NCBI GenBank assembly: GCA_009829735.1
Contig: CM020618.1
Span: 31,472,894-31,536,893, forward strand
From: Pyropia yezoensis
Lineage: Eukaryota; Rhodophyta; Bangiophyceae; Bangiales; Bangiaceae
Length of the DNA stretch: 64,000 nucleotides
Reading direction: 5' to 3'
This document shows, piece after piece, positions 1 through 11,400 of the stretch. Under the pieces are notes generated by a model that did no database searches, had not been told where the DNA came from, and was given only the letters and a program-made list of their open reading frames with translations. A program made the translations under genes and the position numbers. The first letter of the stretch is position 1; every line of letters begins with the position of its first letter.

Positions 1-2683
1 TCAATCAGGTGGTCAGCTTTAGACATCCAGCGTTGGAGCTTCATCTCCTTTGGTAATAGCGACTTGCGTATCAGGGAGGCTCCTGACCCGGTATCAAGTA
101 CGATACGGGCACAACAGGCGCGGCCGGGGGCAAGTTGCACCCGTCCAGCCACCTGGAAGTTCTCACCCGTCAGCACCGCGATGATCCGACGTGGGTTTAC
201 GTTCTTGGGGAGTCCTACCCGAGGTGGGCGGACTCCCTTAGGTCGCCGCAGTATCCGGCATGGTTGGTTCGTCCTCTTGACCCACTTGGCCGAGGCTGCC
301 GTTGTGAGCTTCGGACGACCAGCTTCAACGGTCATTCGCTTCCCGCCGACTTGGCGTCCGAATCTGAGGACGAAGGGGAAGACGACGAGTCCGAGGACGA
401 CGTGTCCGCCCCCTCCGCCGAGGGTGAGGCGACCGCCACCACCGGTCGAGACCCACCCTCGCGGCGTGAACGTACTTCGTTCGTAGCCGACTTCTTACTC
501 GCATTCCTAACAAGTTGTTGAATGCGTTTACTCAACTTGGGGCAATCATATGCCCAGTGACCATCGGAGTTGCAGTTCCAACACCGATTGTCTGTTCCCG
601 GAGGGGTCTTCCCGACTGGGGAAGACGAAGAGGTATCCTGGGAAGATCCCACGGCAGCTACCACCCTCTCCTTGCGGATTCGGCGCGCCTCCCTCAGCTC
701 TCTAGCCTGGCGCGCCTCCTCACGTTCTTTGGCCAACTCGGCCTGACGCTCCTGGCGTTGTTCCTCCCGCAACTTGCGGTAGGCCTCAGCTCTGCGGTAA
801 GCGAACCTAGCCAACTCGGCCAGGGTCGCCCGGGCAGTGTTATGCTCCCGGGTCTCCATCCGGACTGACCAATGGAGTCCCCCCACAAAACGACTCTTCA
901 CCACAGCTTGGGGATGAAGAAACCCACAAAGATTGTTGAGCTTACGGACTCGCTCCGCAAAGGAGACCTCGTCCTCCGCCTCTTCCTGATGGGCTTGCGT
1001 AAACTCCTCAACTTGAGAAGCCAACGCCGCTTCATCAACCATGGCTCTCAACAACCAGTTGACGAGCTCCAAATAGGACGTCACCTCACCAGCGCCTCCC
1101 CTTGAGGAGCTGGGCATGACGGACATAAGTTCTGTCCGCAGGTCGCCCTTCGTGAACTCCTGTAGCATATAAAAAGCCATGCCTTCACTTATGGCATTGT
1201 CGTCACAGGCTTTTGTGAAACGACGTAAAAACTCAAAGACACGGAGGGGGGAAGTTCCATCCTACTCCGCTTTGTGCCCAAAACAGTGAAGTGCAATCTT
1301 CTTGGCACGGCCCATGGCTTGGGCCCGGTCAGGACCATACGCCACCGACTTGTTGTGGAGGGCGTAGGTCTCACAGTCAAAGATCCTCTGGTAGACCGGG
1401 TTGGCTACCTGGATCTTGGGCGGCACCTCACGTTGAGGGAACAGCCGCTGTGGCACTGGGGCAAGTTCACCCTCAGTGCCCGTAGTCTGGCGCGGCACGC
1501 TTGGTGTAGCCGCCGGCGTTTCCGGGGGGAACTCCCCCATGAAGGGCGTACGCCCCACCGAGTATGGCGTGGCTCTCTCGTTGGGAGTCACAGGTGTCGC
1601 CCCCTGTTCGGGGCGACCCGAGATAGGCGTGGGGAGGGATTCCCCCTGCGCCTGCGGGCTCGAAAGCCCCGATCCGGTCTGGACAATAAGGCCATCTGGC
1701 AAACTCGCCACAATCTGATTCAGAATAGTATTCGTCATCGTGACCACCAGGTCCGGCAAAGTCTGCCGCAACACATTGGTCGCCTCCCGACGGACAGTTT
1801 CCGCGAGGAGTGGATTGTCGACTCCAGTTGAGTCTCGGTCCGCCTCCGGGAGTCCACCTGAGGGGTAACCACGTTCCTCAGGGGTCTCAACCGGGGGCAT
1901 GGGCGCGAGCCCATCGCCGACCAACGGAGGTCCGCCGTCCTCCGAAAGCCTAGTTGGCGACGGCTCCAAGCCAAAGTTGGCTCCAACCCGAGTGGAATCC
2001 GCGGGGACAGTCCTCACCCCTTGGGACGTTCCCGTTGAGTGTACCACACGGTGGCCAGACTTCGGCCCACCCACATCAGAAGTGCCACCCGAGCGAACTC
2101 CCGACTGAGTCGGGGTGGCCTGTTGCCCGCCCGCACTTCCAGTCCTGCTGGCTTGAGGGACCTCCAGTCCCTCTGCGACCCCAGGTAAACCCACCTGTGT
2201 CTCACCAGTATTCAAAGGCACTGAAGTACGTGCGTCACCCGTGTACTCCCCGGACGACGGGGGGTCCGAGCTAGCCATGTTGGCTAACGATCCGTATGAC
2301 ACGGTCCAAGTCCACCGTTCCTCTGAGACAGAGGGCCCCCTACACCCGGGTGCACCCGGAGGTAAAGTTTACCTCTGTCCCCTGCTGCTCCACCAAATGT
2401 GGCAAAAACCACTCGCACACACGGCACCTAAGTTGGGGCGGTGTACAAGGGCTGCCTCCCGTGTCGGGGGAACCGGAAGAAGTGCAAGTCGCACACACTC
2501 TATCCCTGTTGTGGGGCAATCCCCCCACTGACAAACAAGAAGATGGTGTGTGGTCCAACAGTTTCTTGGTCGGGACGGGGACGCAGGGCCAAGCCCCGCT
2601 GTCCCTCCCCTTGTCCCCCAAGGGTCCCCTCAGAATCTCGCCACTCAGAATCTCCCACCCCAGCACGTGCCCACCGGGCCACA
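1..2683 (-). mobile_element. LTR retrotransposon fossil: 5' LTR, gag, start of protease (truncated by window edge)
   Basis: Read on the minus strand, the element enters at about 2683 and runs off the left edge. Gag starts near the ATG at 2278 with a Pro/Gly/Thr-rich N-terminal part (to about 1262). It is followed by a capsid-like helical segment and a Lys/Arg/Glu-rich stretch (1180 to about 700), a CCHC zinc knuckle (CWNCNSDGHWAYDC, near 570-530) and an acidic Ser-rich tail. At about 95-60 the minus strand encodes LDTGSGASLI, the active-site motif of a retroviral-type aspartic protease, so pol should lie beyond position 1. The order gag-protease and the capsid segment favour a Ty3/gypsy-like family, but reverse transcriptase is not in view, so the family is inferred. 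The element looks broken, with about one break in the visible gag. Age cannot be estimated because only one LTR is visible. Confidence 0.8.
2398..2683 (-). repeat. Probable 5' LTR of the minus-strand retrotransposon
   Basis: The interval is bounded by the short inverted ends TGTGGC (2398-2403) and GCCACA (2678-2683), giving the TG...CA ends usual for an LTR of 286 bp. It sits immediately upstream of gag in the element's orientation. Just inside it (2397 down to about 2379) the minus strand reads TTTGGTGGAGCAGC, which could be a tRNA primer-binding site. The partner LTR lies outside the window, so the boundaries rest only on end motifs and position. Confidence 0.45.
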
Positions 2684-2767
2684 CGAAAATTCAAGACGAT
2701 AAATGCAGAAAACCCTCAAATCCACGTTGGATTTCCTACTAAGCTAACTATCCCAAACTAAGGGAAG

Positions 2768-3079
2768 ATGGACCCAAATGCAGGGGGAGGAACGGATCAG
2801 GCTAGTGGCCTGCCGCCCCTTGCATGGCACGTGTTGCCCCCCTACCTGGGGTTCAATACTGCCACACGCTGGTGGGGGTACGCCCAGTCCGAGGATACCT
2901 GGGAACCCTACCACAAGTTCGACAGGGCCAATGTTATTTAGTACTGTGAACGCGTTGGTACCGAGCCTCCACTGCGGGAGGAGGAGGCCATCGTACTACT
3001 GGAGCCTTTCAAGGCTATCTATGCTGTGTGGCCCTGGAACCTTGAACCGGGTGCAGATACGTGGCCCCGTTGCTAACCC
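2768..3079 (+). pseudogene. Chromodomain-like fragment, probable chromovirus fossil
   Basis: The plus strand from the ATG at 2768 reads a short protein-like stretch containing RWWGYAQSEDTWEPYHKF (about 2867-2920). This matches the core of a chromodomain, where a WKGY motif is followed by SEDTWEP. Chromodomains occur at the integrase C-terminus of Ty3/gypsy chromoviruses and in host chromatin proteins. The fragment is degraded and lies just outside the LTR of the neighbouring retroelement but in the opposite orientation, so it is more likely a separate old insertion than part of that element. It looks broken and no flanking integrase was recognised. Confidence 0.45.
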
Positions 3080-3102
3080 TGGGGCACGCACACTTGACCT
3101 GG

Positions 3103-3510
3103 TCAGCCGGTTCCCCAGGGCCAAGTGCTGGTTGAAACACGCGAGTAGGTGGGCAGGTTGGTGGTTTGACTCGGGACGCCAAGCGCAACATTTAGTGGTC
3201 GTGGGGGCGCCGTCGGGGGATCGCCGGCAGAGGCCGCCGATGGCGCGCCCTCCTTCTGGCAGTGGTTGCAGATGGCTCCGCAGCCAGGCCGCAGCTGAAA
3301 TTCCAGCTTTGTCTCACTGGCCGTTCGGCCAGTCGTACGGCTGCTGGCAGCGGGTGCCGGAATGTCTCCAGCGCCCGCCAAGACCGCCGCTGCCGCAGCG
3401 CCCGCCCGTGCTGCCGCAGCGCCCGCCGTTGCGTCTACATTTTCTGCGTCCTCCAACGCGTTAGGTACGCTGGCGCCGGAAGAAGATCCTGCGGCACTGT
3501 CAACCTCCAT
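3103..3510 (-). CDS. Hypothetical Ala-rich protein with a CxxC pair
   Basis: An ORF of 135 codons starts at an ATG in a good context (ACCATGG at 3510). It has an acidic Ser-rich N-terminus, an Ala-rich helix-forming stretch and then the sequence GCGAICNHCQKEG, a Cys-x2-Cys pair reminiscent of the first half of a BED-type zinc finger of hAT-like transposases. The second half of such a finger (His pair) is not evident and the ORF ends soon after. It may be the first exon or a remnant of a transposase, or of another Gag. No family is recognised with certainty. An AATAAA at 4063 on the opposite strand belongs to some other transcript, if any. Confidence 0.3.
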   Translation of the reverse strand: MEVDSAAGSSSGASVPNALEDAENVDATAGAAAARAGAAAAAVLAGAGDIPAPAASSRTTGRTASETKLEFQLRPGCGAICNHCQKEGAPSAASAGDPPTAPPRPLNVALGVPSQTTNLPTYSRVSTSTWPWGTG

Positions 3511-3534
3511 GGTAAGTATTCACTGGTATCGTGA

Positions 3535-4390
3535 GCCGACCCGACACTCGAATACGGTAGGCCCTCGAAACTCTTCTCGTGGCACGGTGGGAAGGGGGAG
3601 GGATAGAGAGCTCGCAAAGAGGACGTCACTGGCACTCAAGCGTTGCACGGCGACTGCTTGGTTGGCGCCCAACCACGCTTATTCACGGTGGCGCATTGTG
3701 GGAGGCGCACACCGGTGCCCTGATTGGTCACCCGGAGCGGTGGACTTGCCCGGTTGGGGGCATACTGACCTTCAGGTTATTTGTTTGATTTTTCGCATTT
3801 GTTTTCCTTGCGTGATTTCGTGTCTTTCCCCTTTTCCTCACCGGTTTTTTTTTGGGGATTGACATCTGTGTGTGGGGCGCTGAATGTAGGCCGCCTCTTT
3901 ATGTCATCGGACGATTTAGAGAAGGTTTGATTTCGGGGGGGGGGTGCACCTTTTGATAAACGGCTCCTGAGCGGAAAACCCGAAAGTATTAACAATATTT
4001 TAGCGGCTTTTCCAACCGAGTTTTGCGAGCAGACCTGGAGTTAAGTATACTCAAACGCCTTGAATAAAGTATATGTGTTAGCGTAAGTCGTGAAGGACGT
4101 GTGGATAGTTCACGTGGTTACAGCCGTGACAGTCAAGACCGGCTGAACACCCCCCACCTTGTCGGTTGTAAAAGGCTGGCAGCTGGCCGGTCCCGAACGG
4201 CCGTCAAGACGCACTTCCTCGTCATGCGTTTGTGGTTCTGACGACAAAAGCGTTCTCATCGGCATTTTCTTGGTGACTAGAAACACTTTCCAAGCAATGG
4301 TCCGGACAGGTGTTCCTCGGGGTGAGCACGGTGATGGCATGTCACGACTATGCACAACCTCAGCAACGACCGAACACACCGATACCAAGT
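3535..4390. other. Intergenic, less GC-rich; no gene seen
   Basis: No ORF here has protein-like composition. The stretch is rich in T-runs and contains AATAAA at 4063-4068 on the plus strand, which could be a polyadenylation signal for a plus-strand transcript whose coding part I cannot identify. Confidence 0.5.
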
Positions 4391-4629
4391 GTCACTCATG
4401 AGTGCCAAAACTGTCCAAGACGACTAAAAAAGGGTCGTTGGGAATGCTGGTGGAGTCAGAAGTACGAGCAAAGAACCAGAAGTTCCTCATCAAGGCTCTC
4501 AAAGGCACCTTGCTTCTAGGGAGCGTACTGGACCACCCTCGGTTGCAAACTGCTACACGCTGACGCCATGGGCGCGCGCAGCGCCACAAAAACGGACAAT
4601 ACGACGTCCAATGGGATGCCCACAAAAAG

Positions 4630-5790
4630 AGTAGTCTATTGCGGGGAGCGTAGGCCATCCAGCGACCGCGGTGGGGAGGCGGGGCGGCGACTTGCTGGCG
4701 GCCGCGAGCAAGGCGGCTGGCCGCGGCGGCGGCGCGGGAATGGCCAGCAGCCGGTGACCTCCGCGGTGGCGGCGGCGGCGAGGGGGCAGCGGCCGACGAA
4801 AGATGGCGTTGGCGGCGTTGGCGGACCGCCAGCAGGCGGCGGCAGCGATAGCGGCGAAGGCGAGGCGGAGAGACGGAGAGTAGCCAGCGGCAGCGTCGGT
4901 GGCGGCGGTGGGGCGGAGGCCAGCCGGCAGTGCCGGCGGCTGCGGCAGCGGCAGGGGAGAAGCGACCAGCCGGCAAGGGCGAGGCCGGCAACAAGCCGGC
5001 GGCGGCGGTGGCGGCGGTAGCGACGGGAGGGCGGCTATGAACCCGTGGCTGCGGCGGTGACCGCGGCAGCGGGGAAGGAACGGACGACAACCGGTTGCGG
5101 CTGCAGCGGGAGGGTGGCCGCCACAAGCCCGCGACGGCAGCGGCAGCAGCGGCGGCAGCGGGGGGGCGGCGGCCAGCCGGCGGCGGCGGGGGCGGCGGCC
5201 AGCCGGCGGCGGCCATCAAGCAGCGGCCGCGGCGGTGGCGGTGGCGGCCGGGAGGTGGAGGCCGACCAGCGACGTCCAACTGCGAGCGGGGGCGGTGGTG
5301 GCGCGAGGGCGGCGGCCAGCCGCTAACGGCGACCGCGGCAGGTGGGAGGAGGCCGCGAGCCCGTGGCTGCGGTGAGGGCGGCGGGGGGGGGCTGGCAACG
5401 GGAAGGCGGCGGCCAGAGGGCAGCGACGGTGGCGGCGGTGACGAGGCGGCGGTCAGCCGGCAGAGGCGGTGGCAGTGCGGCGGGGGCGGTGGTAGTCCGT
5501 CGGCGGCGGCAGCAGCAACCGCGGTGGGGCGCCGGCCAGCCAGCGCCGGCGGCGACAGCACCGGAGGGGCACCGACCAGCGGCGGCCATAGACGTGGCGG
5601 GGGGGCGACCGCCAGACGAAGGCGGTAATGGGGGCGGTGGGGGGGCGACGGCCAGCCGGTGAGGGCGATGGCGTTGGCGGGGCGAGGGCGGTCAGGTGAC
5701 GGCGGGTGAGTGGCGGCCAGCCAGCGGGGACGACGGCGGTGGTGCCGGGCAGCGGGTCGAACGCCGAGGCGGCCACGTTGTACTTCCGGG
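4630..5790. repeat. CGG/GGC-rich degenerate low-complexity array
   Basis: Imperfect repeats of GGC/CGG triplets punctuated by CAGCCGGC-type words fill this interval. It leaves long open frames on both strands (for example one of 486 codons on the minus strand, 5852-4392) composed almost only of Pro, Arg, Ala, Gly and Ser. No frame keeps hydrophobic-core or charged patterning, so these frames are treated as by-products of stop-poor sequence, not as genes. Confidence 0.8.
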
Positions 5791-6135
5791 GACAAGCCGG
5801 CGACCGCAGTTGGCGGTGGGGTGACGCGACGTCTTCTAGAAGTCCCCGGCACAGCTCACTGAACTCCCCGACGCCAAGTCTGTCAGTCGCCAGGAACTAC
5901 GGCGGGGCGATCAAAAAGGCCTGAGGCAGGTGAAGAGTGACACGACATATGGCAGGGATTGACCTTTCATGGGGACTCTACACGTGGCCGACGGATCCGC
6001 AAACGTTTGATTACCATTGGTACGCATGATGAGAACGTTTGATTACTATTGGCCCTATCCGGAGGCCCCGAAATCAAAGCTGAGTGTTGATTGGGGGCGC
6101 ACCGTCCGACGGCATAGAGAGCTGGCCTGTATGTA

Positions 6136-6162
6136 CAGTCGGTACCCAGTTTTATCCGTACG
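6136..6162. repeat. Left terminal inverted repeat of the Tc1 element
   Basis: Starts CAGTCGGTACCCAG directly after the TA at 6134-6135 and ends ATCCGTACG. It matches the reverse complement of 7451-7477 at 26 of 27 positions. Confidence 0.92.
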
Positions 6163-6230
6163 GCCAATAACGAGATTCGTACGGAGCGATTTGACAGTAA
6201 ACAAGCCCTCGATTCCACGCACTGGGCCCA

Positions 6231-7289
6231 TCAATACTTGGTGCTGGCGCCCTGGACGGCGATGACATCGCGCACACGACGGGGCATCGACTCGACCAGG
6301 GCCTTAAAAAAGCTATGTGGGATGGCGTCCCACTCTTGGCAGAGGGCCCCAAACAGCTCATCCTTGTTCTTGGGAACTGTGCGGCGCTTGCGCAGGCGCC
6401 TCTCCAGCTCGGCCCAAGCGTTCTCGATGGGGTTGAGGTCGGGGCTCTGCCCGACCCAAGGAAGAACCCGCAGCCCAAGCTGGGCCTTGACCTCCTTCGA
6501 CGCCTTGGCCGCGTGGCAGGGTGCTAAGTCCTCTTGCAGCCACGCAGCGTCCGGGGTGCCGTAGTCCGCACAAATCTGGTGCATGACGTAGTCGTCCAGC
6601 ACGCCGGAGTACTTGGCCGCATTCATGGAACCTTCCACGCGCACCAGAGGCGTCCGGCCGCGCGCTGAAAACCCCCCCCACACCATCACCGTCTGACGTC
6701 CGCTCTTGAAGGTGGGGCGCAGGCGATGCGGGGCGTACCGCTCGCCGTTGCGGCGCCACACGCGCGACGAGCTGGCGTCTCGCACCACGAACGAGCTCTC
6801 GTCGGTGAATATCACGGAGGCCCACTCAGCCGTCCAGCCCCGGCGCGCTGTCGCCCACACCAGGCGCTTGGAGACGTTCTTCTCCGACAGGAAGGGTTTC
6901 TTGGCGGCCGTCCGAGAGTGGAACCCCAGGGCCCGGACGGCCCTACGGACAGTGGAGGGTGACACTGCGCCCTTTCTGGGCCTGCCCGATGCCTGGGAGC
7001 GCGTGGTGTTGACCATCTCCGTCAGGGCGGCCACAGAGGTAAATCCGCTCTCGTCCATCGACCGCTTGATGCCACGAAGCTCACGGTCCGACAACACCTT
7101 GGGACGGCCGCGCTTGTCCATCACGGCGCGGGCTGCCGCCGCGCGCATGGCCATAGCCGCGTAGGCGACGGTGCTCTTCGAGCGGCCCAAAGCCGTACCG
7201 ATAGCCAACAGGGACTTGCCCTGTTGCAGGAGGGCCATGATGGCAGCGCGCTCGCCGTCGGACAGGGGGCGACGTGGTGAGCCCGCCAT
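6231..7289 (-). CDS. Tc1-family transposase (DD34E)
   Basis: A 352-residue cut-and-paste transposase that binds the element's terminal repeats and integrates at TA. The N-terminus carries a helix-turn-helix (about residues 9-45: LSDGERAAIMALLQQGKS then IGTALGRSKSTVAYA), followed by a basic GRPK motif and a second DNA-binding segment. The catalytic triad is intact: D163 in IFTDESSF, D254 in LQEDLAPCH and E289 in SPDLNPIENAW. Exactly 34 residues separate the last two, the Tc1 spacing. Length fits the family (about 340-350). The start ATG at 7289 is chosen because the conserved region begins there; the frame stays open upstream to 7934 only through low-complexity sequence. The gene lies wholly inside the paired terminal repeats. 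Confidence 0.93.
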   Translation of the reverse strand: MAGSPRRPLSDGERAAIMALLQQGKSLLAIGTALGRSKSTVAYAAMAMRAAAARAVMDKRGRPKVLSDRELRGIKRSMDESGFTSVAALTEMVNTTRSQASGRPRKGAVSPSTVRRAVRALGFHSRTAAKKPFLSEKNVSKRLVWATARRGWTAEWASVIFTDESSFVVRDASSSRVWRRNGERYAPHRLRPTFKSGRQTVMVWGGFSARGRTPLVRVEGSMNAAKYSGVLDDYVMHQICADYGTPDAAWLQEDLAPCHAAKASKEVKAQLGLRVLPWVGQSPDLNPIENAWAELERRLRKRRTVPKNKDELFGALCQEWDAIPHSFFKALVESMPRRVRDVIAVQGASTKY

Positions 7290-7450
7290 GGCGCCTGCCT
7301 GCCTCGGTGTGGTCCTGGGCGCTGATCTATGGGCTGTTTTATATGAGCCGTGCCGTAGCACTTGGGCGCGGTCACGCGCGGAATGCGGCGATCTCGCCCC
7401 AGATGACTCATCTTCACGCCGGATCTGGCATCTCAAAATTCTCTCAGAAG

Positions 7451-7477
7451 CGTACGGATAAAATTGGGTACCGACTG
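7451..7477. repeat. Right terminal inverted repeat of the Tc1 element
   Basis: Starts CGTACGGATAAAATTGG and ends TACCGACTG directly before the TA at 7478-7479. One base differs from the left end. Confidence 0.92.
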
Positions 7478-7479
7478 TA

Positions 7480-8493
7480 CACCCCCGCCAACCCCTCTGC
7501 TCGCCCTGCTGTCTGTCCCCGCCAGAGCGCGCTTGCAAACACCCCATTGAACACGTGGATGAGGGAGCGGAGCAGCACGAAGGGGGCCCCCACGACCGCG
7601 TCGAGCCCGCTGTCGGCACCGGCCCTCCGCGCCGGCGGAATACCCGCGCCCCTCCCCGCCCACCTATGCCCCTCTCTGCCCTCCTTACCCCACCCCGTCC
7701 GCCGCTACCCCGCTCGCATGCGCGCCGCCGCCGCGGCTGCCGCGCCTTTGCCGCTGCCGCTGCCGCAGCTGTCGCTGCACTGACTGCTTGTGCTGCCGCT
7801 GTTGTTGCCGCTGTCGTTGCCCCTGCCGCTGCTGCTGCCGCGACCACGAGCGGACCCTCGTCGGCGGGGTGTGTGGTCTGCGTGGCGACGCTTTGTCCGC
7901 CGCCCGTCCCTGGCCGTTTCCACCCCCCCGCCACAGCCGCCCTTTGTGCGCGAGTCGGCTTTCTTCATCCCCGTCTCCTCCCCCCCCCCCCCCGCTTCCC
8001 TTTTGAGGGCGGCATCCCACGACGGCTGGGGGCGTGCGCGCCCGGCCCGCCGCCGGCGGGCGCGGCGGGGCGGGCGGCCTTGCGGCGGCGGGCGCGGCCG
8101 CCCCGCCGTCGGCCGCCCTCCCATCGTTGGCCCCGCCGGGGGCGTCGTCGCTGGGGGCGGCCGCCGCTACGGCCGTCGCAGTTGGGGGAGGGGGGGGGGG
8201 CGGCGGGTGGGGGCTTCGCCCGCTGCTGGCCGCCGCTGCTGCGGGCCTGCGATCACCGCCGCTCGCGTCGCTGCTGCCGCAGCACCCGCCGCCGCAGCCG
8301 CCGCCGCTGACGCCGCTGGGGGCGGACGGCCGGGGGGGGGGGGGGGGTAGGCGGGTGGGGCGCACCCCTGGGGCGGGGGAGGGGCTGGCCGGAGGGCGCT
8401 GGGCGCCGACCGCTCGCCGGCCGGTCGGTGTCGTCGGCCGCAGCCGTTGCCGCGCCGCCGCCGCCGCCCCCGTCGCTCGTGCGGCGTGACACC
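7480..8493. other. GC-rich upstream region of the P4-ATPase gene
   Basis: Pyrimidine- and CG-rich sequence with homopolymer C and G runs (7981-7993, 8181-8200, 8332-8347). It is open in several frames but only with Arg/Pro/Ala-rich products. It probably holds the promoter and 5' leader of the ATPase gene; no TATA box was recognised. Confidence 0.5.
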
Positions 8494-11400
8494 ATGACTG
8501 CCGGCCGACCCACCGATGATGCCGCCGCCGCCGCCGCCGACGGCGGGCGGCCGTGGCGTGGCGGTCGCCTCGGCGGCCCGTCCGTGCCGCTGGCGCTGCC
8601 TCCCGCCGCGTCACCGGCCGACGATGGGGGGGGCCTGCCCTACTTTTCCGCCTCCCCTGGGGATCTCCCCACACCGCCGCGGCGCGGTGGGGGCGAGGGC
8701 GCCGCCTCCCCACGGGGTGACTTTGGTGGCCTCGCCTGGGGGGGTGCGCGCGTGTCGTGGGCTGGTGGCAGTGGCGGCGGCAGCAGCGGGGGGGGCGGGG
8801 GGGGCGGCGGCACGCCATCGACGTCGCCCCATCCTCCCTGGGGCGGCGGGAGCGATGATGGTGACGGCGGTGGCTCCCCGTGGCGGACCGCCACCCGGGG
8901 GGGGAAAGGGGGTGGCGGTGGTGGTGGCAGCGCCGGCGGCGGCGGCAGCCAGCGGTACATGCGGCTGGGTTCGGGGGAGAACGGGGGCGGGCGGGGTGCT
9001 GACAGCAGCTGGTCGCTCCTTGGCGGCGGCGACGGGTCCCTGCGGGAGGGGGACACCTCCGAGGGTGGGGGCGGCGCGGGGGGGGGGGCGGAGCGCCGGG
9101 GGGGGCGTGGCTGGCGGGCTGCGCTTGCCCGCTGTCGCCGCGTGCTGTGGCCAGCGCCCACGATGCTGCCGCTAACGCAGGCAGACGACGACCGTGAGGC
9201 GGAGCAGCGGGAGGAGGAGCCCGTCCGGGTGATCCCCATTGGTGGCGCCAGCGGTGCTGGCGCGAGGAGGACGGCGGCCGCCGCCACCGCCGCCGCTGCC
9301 GCCTCCGCATTGGCGACGGCACCGCCGCCGGCGCCTTCCAACGCGGTACGCAACACCAAGTACACCCCCTTCTCCTTCCTCCCCCGCGTCCTCTTTGAGC
9401 AGTTCCGCCTTTTTTATAACGCCTTCTTCCTTGGGGTTGCGCTGACGCAGTTCATCCCTGCCCTGCGCGTCGGCTTTTTTTGGGCCTACTTCGGGCCGCT
9501 CGCGTTTGTGCTAGCCATCAGCCTTGCCAAGGAGGCCCGCGACGACGCGGCGCGCGCGCGGCGGGACCGGGCAGTCAATGATGCTCCCTACACGCGGCTA
9601 CGGCCGCCTGAGGTGGCAGGCGGTGCCACCACGGCCCCCAACGGTGGGGATGGCGGCTGGGCGGCGCGGCGCGTTGCCGGTGGCGGCTCGCCGCGCGGGC
9701 GACCCGTGGCGGAAACTGTGCCCAGCCGGGACATCCGTGTGGGCGACGTGCTGGTGTTGGCCATGGACCAACGCGTGCCCGCCGACTGTCTCCTTCTGCG
9801 CGCCGAGCCGCGGGAGGCAGCGGCGGCGACGGCGTCGTCGGCCGCCGCCCCCGTGGGGGAGGGTGCGTTGCTTCCCGCAGCGGCGGCGAGAGTATCTGGG
9901 GCGGTCAGCCACGGCACCGTGGACGGCGCCCCAGTGGATGAAGCCGGCGATGCCCGTGGCGGCAGCGGCGCGGCGCCCACTCCTGCGACGGCGGCAATCG
10001 ACGACGAAGACGATGGCGCCAACACGCTCTTCATCCGAACGGACCAGCTGGACGGAGAGACGGACTGGAAGCTGCGCCGTGCGGCGCACACCTCTCAACG
10101 GCTTGGCAGCGACGCTGCGGTGCTTGCCGCGGGCCTCCTTCTGCATGCAGAGCCACCAAAACGGGCGCTGGACTCGTTTGTTGGGCGGCTCGACGCGCCG
10201 TCGCCCGGCGGGGATGGCCCCACCCCCCCTCCCGAGTCACTTGCTGTTGACAACATGCTGTGGGCCAATACGGTTGTTGCGTCGGGCCGTGCCACCGTCC
10301 TGGTAGTGTACATTGGCAGTGACTCTCGGGCGGTACGCAACGCGTCGGCGGCGCGTTCCAAGGTGGGCCAGCTGGACGTGGAGGTCAACCGGGTGTCCAA
10401 GCTCCTGTTCCTCTTGCTGGTCTCCTTGTCGTTGATGCTTACTGCTCTTCGCGGTCGTGGCGGCTCTCCCTGGCTTTATGCTTTCCGTTACTTCCTCCTC
10501 CTCTCGTCTATTATTCCCGTGTCGCTGCGGATCAACCTGGATATGGCAAAGCTTGTCTACGCGGCCATGGTTGAGGGTGACGTGGAGCTGGGTGCGGGCA
10601 CCCCCGATGCGGCGGCCGTGCGCGCGTCCAACTGCCCGGAAGAGCTTGGGCGGGTAGGGTTCTTGCTGACCGACAAGACTGGAACGCTGACGCGCAACGA
10701 GATGGCGTTTAAGAAGCTCCACCTGGGCGCTGTCCTGTTTTCAGACGATGCCCTTGGCGACGTACGCGAGTATCTGCGCGCGGCGTGTGCGCTGCCCGAG
10801 CCCTGTGGAATGATGGACGACGGCCTGTTCCCTCCTCCGCCGCCCCCAGTCGACAGCTTCGTGGGTGGGCTGGGCATAGGTGCGGGTTTGGGTCCGCCGC
10901 TGGCGAATTTTGGTGGAGCCTCTAGCGGCAGCGGGGCCCGGCGCAGCAGCTGGAGCGGAGGGGACCGACGCATCGAGGTGCGCCTTCGTGATGCCGTGTT
11001 GGCGATTGCTCTTGCCCACAATGTCACCCCAGTGGACGCGGTCGACGTCGGTGTCGGCGGTGAGAGCGGCGGTGGCGGCGGCGATGAGTTGGTTGACAGC
11101 CTCCCTGAGGCACGGGTGGAGCTCGACACCACGCCTGCCCCGTCGCCGCGACGGGATTTCCAGGCCGCATCGCCCGACGAAGTTGCACTCGTTCGTTTTG
11201 CCGAGTCGGTCGGCGTCGTGCTGGTTGCCCGCACCTCCCGCTCCGTGGTGCTCTCCGTTTGTGGAGCCCCTCCAGAGACGTGGTCCCTGGTAGCCGAGTT
11301 CCCCTTTACGTCGGCGGCAAAGCGGTCGGCGGTAGTGGTGCGGCACGTGCCCACTGGCGAGACAAGCCTATATGTCAAGGGCGCCGACGTGGCGGTGGCG

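Larger units (their letters stand above)
6136..7477 (-). mobile_element. Complete-looking Tc1 (DD34E) DNA transposon
   Basis: A 1342-bp element bounded by 27-bp terminal inverted repeats that begin CAGTCGGTACCCA and differ at one position. TA dinucleotides flank it (6134-6135 and 7478-7479), as expected for Tc1/mariner insertion. The flanks extend the symmetry to TGTA/TACA. A single uninterrupted transposase gene fills the element on the minus strand. Intact ends, target duplication and an open transposase indicate a recent insertion that could still be mobile. Confidence 0.92.

Noticed and set aside
4392-5852. 486-codon minus-strand frame and its plus-strand counterparts
   Set aside because: Composition is only Pro/Arg/Ala/Gly/Ser from CGG-type repeats; no start or domain evidence.
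7290-7934. In-frame N-terminal extension of the Tc1 transposase to 567 codons
   Set aside because: The extension crosses the element's right terminal repeat into flanking low-complexity sequence; the family begins at the ATG at 7289.
8428-8493. Upstream GTG as start of the P4-ATPase
   Set aside because: GTG starts are not expected in a nuclear eukaryotic gene; the first ATG (8494) has a good context.
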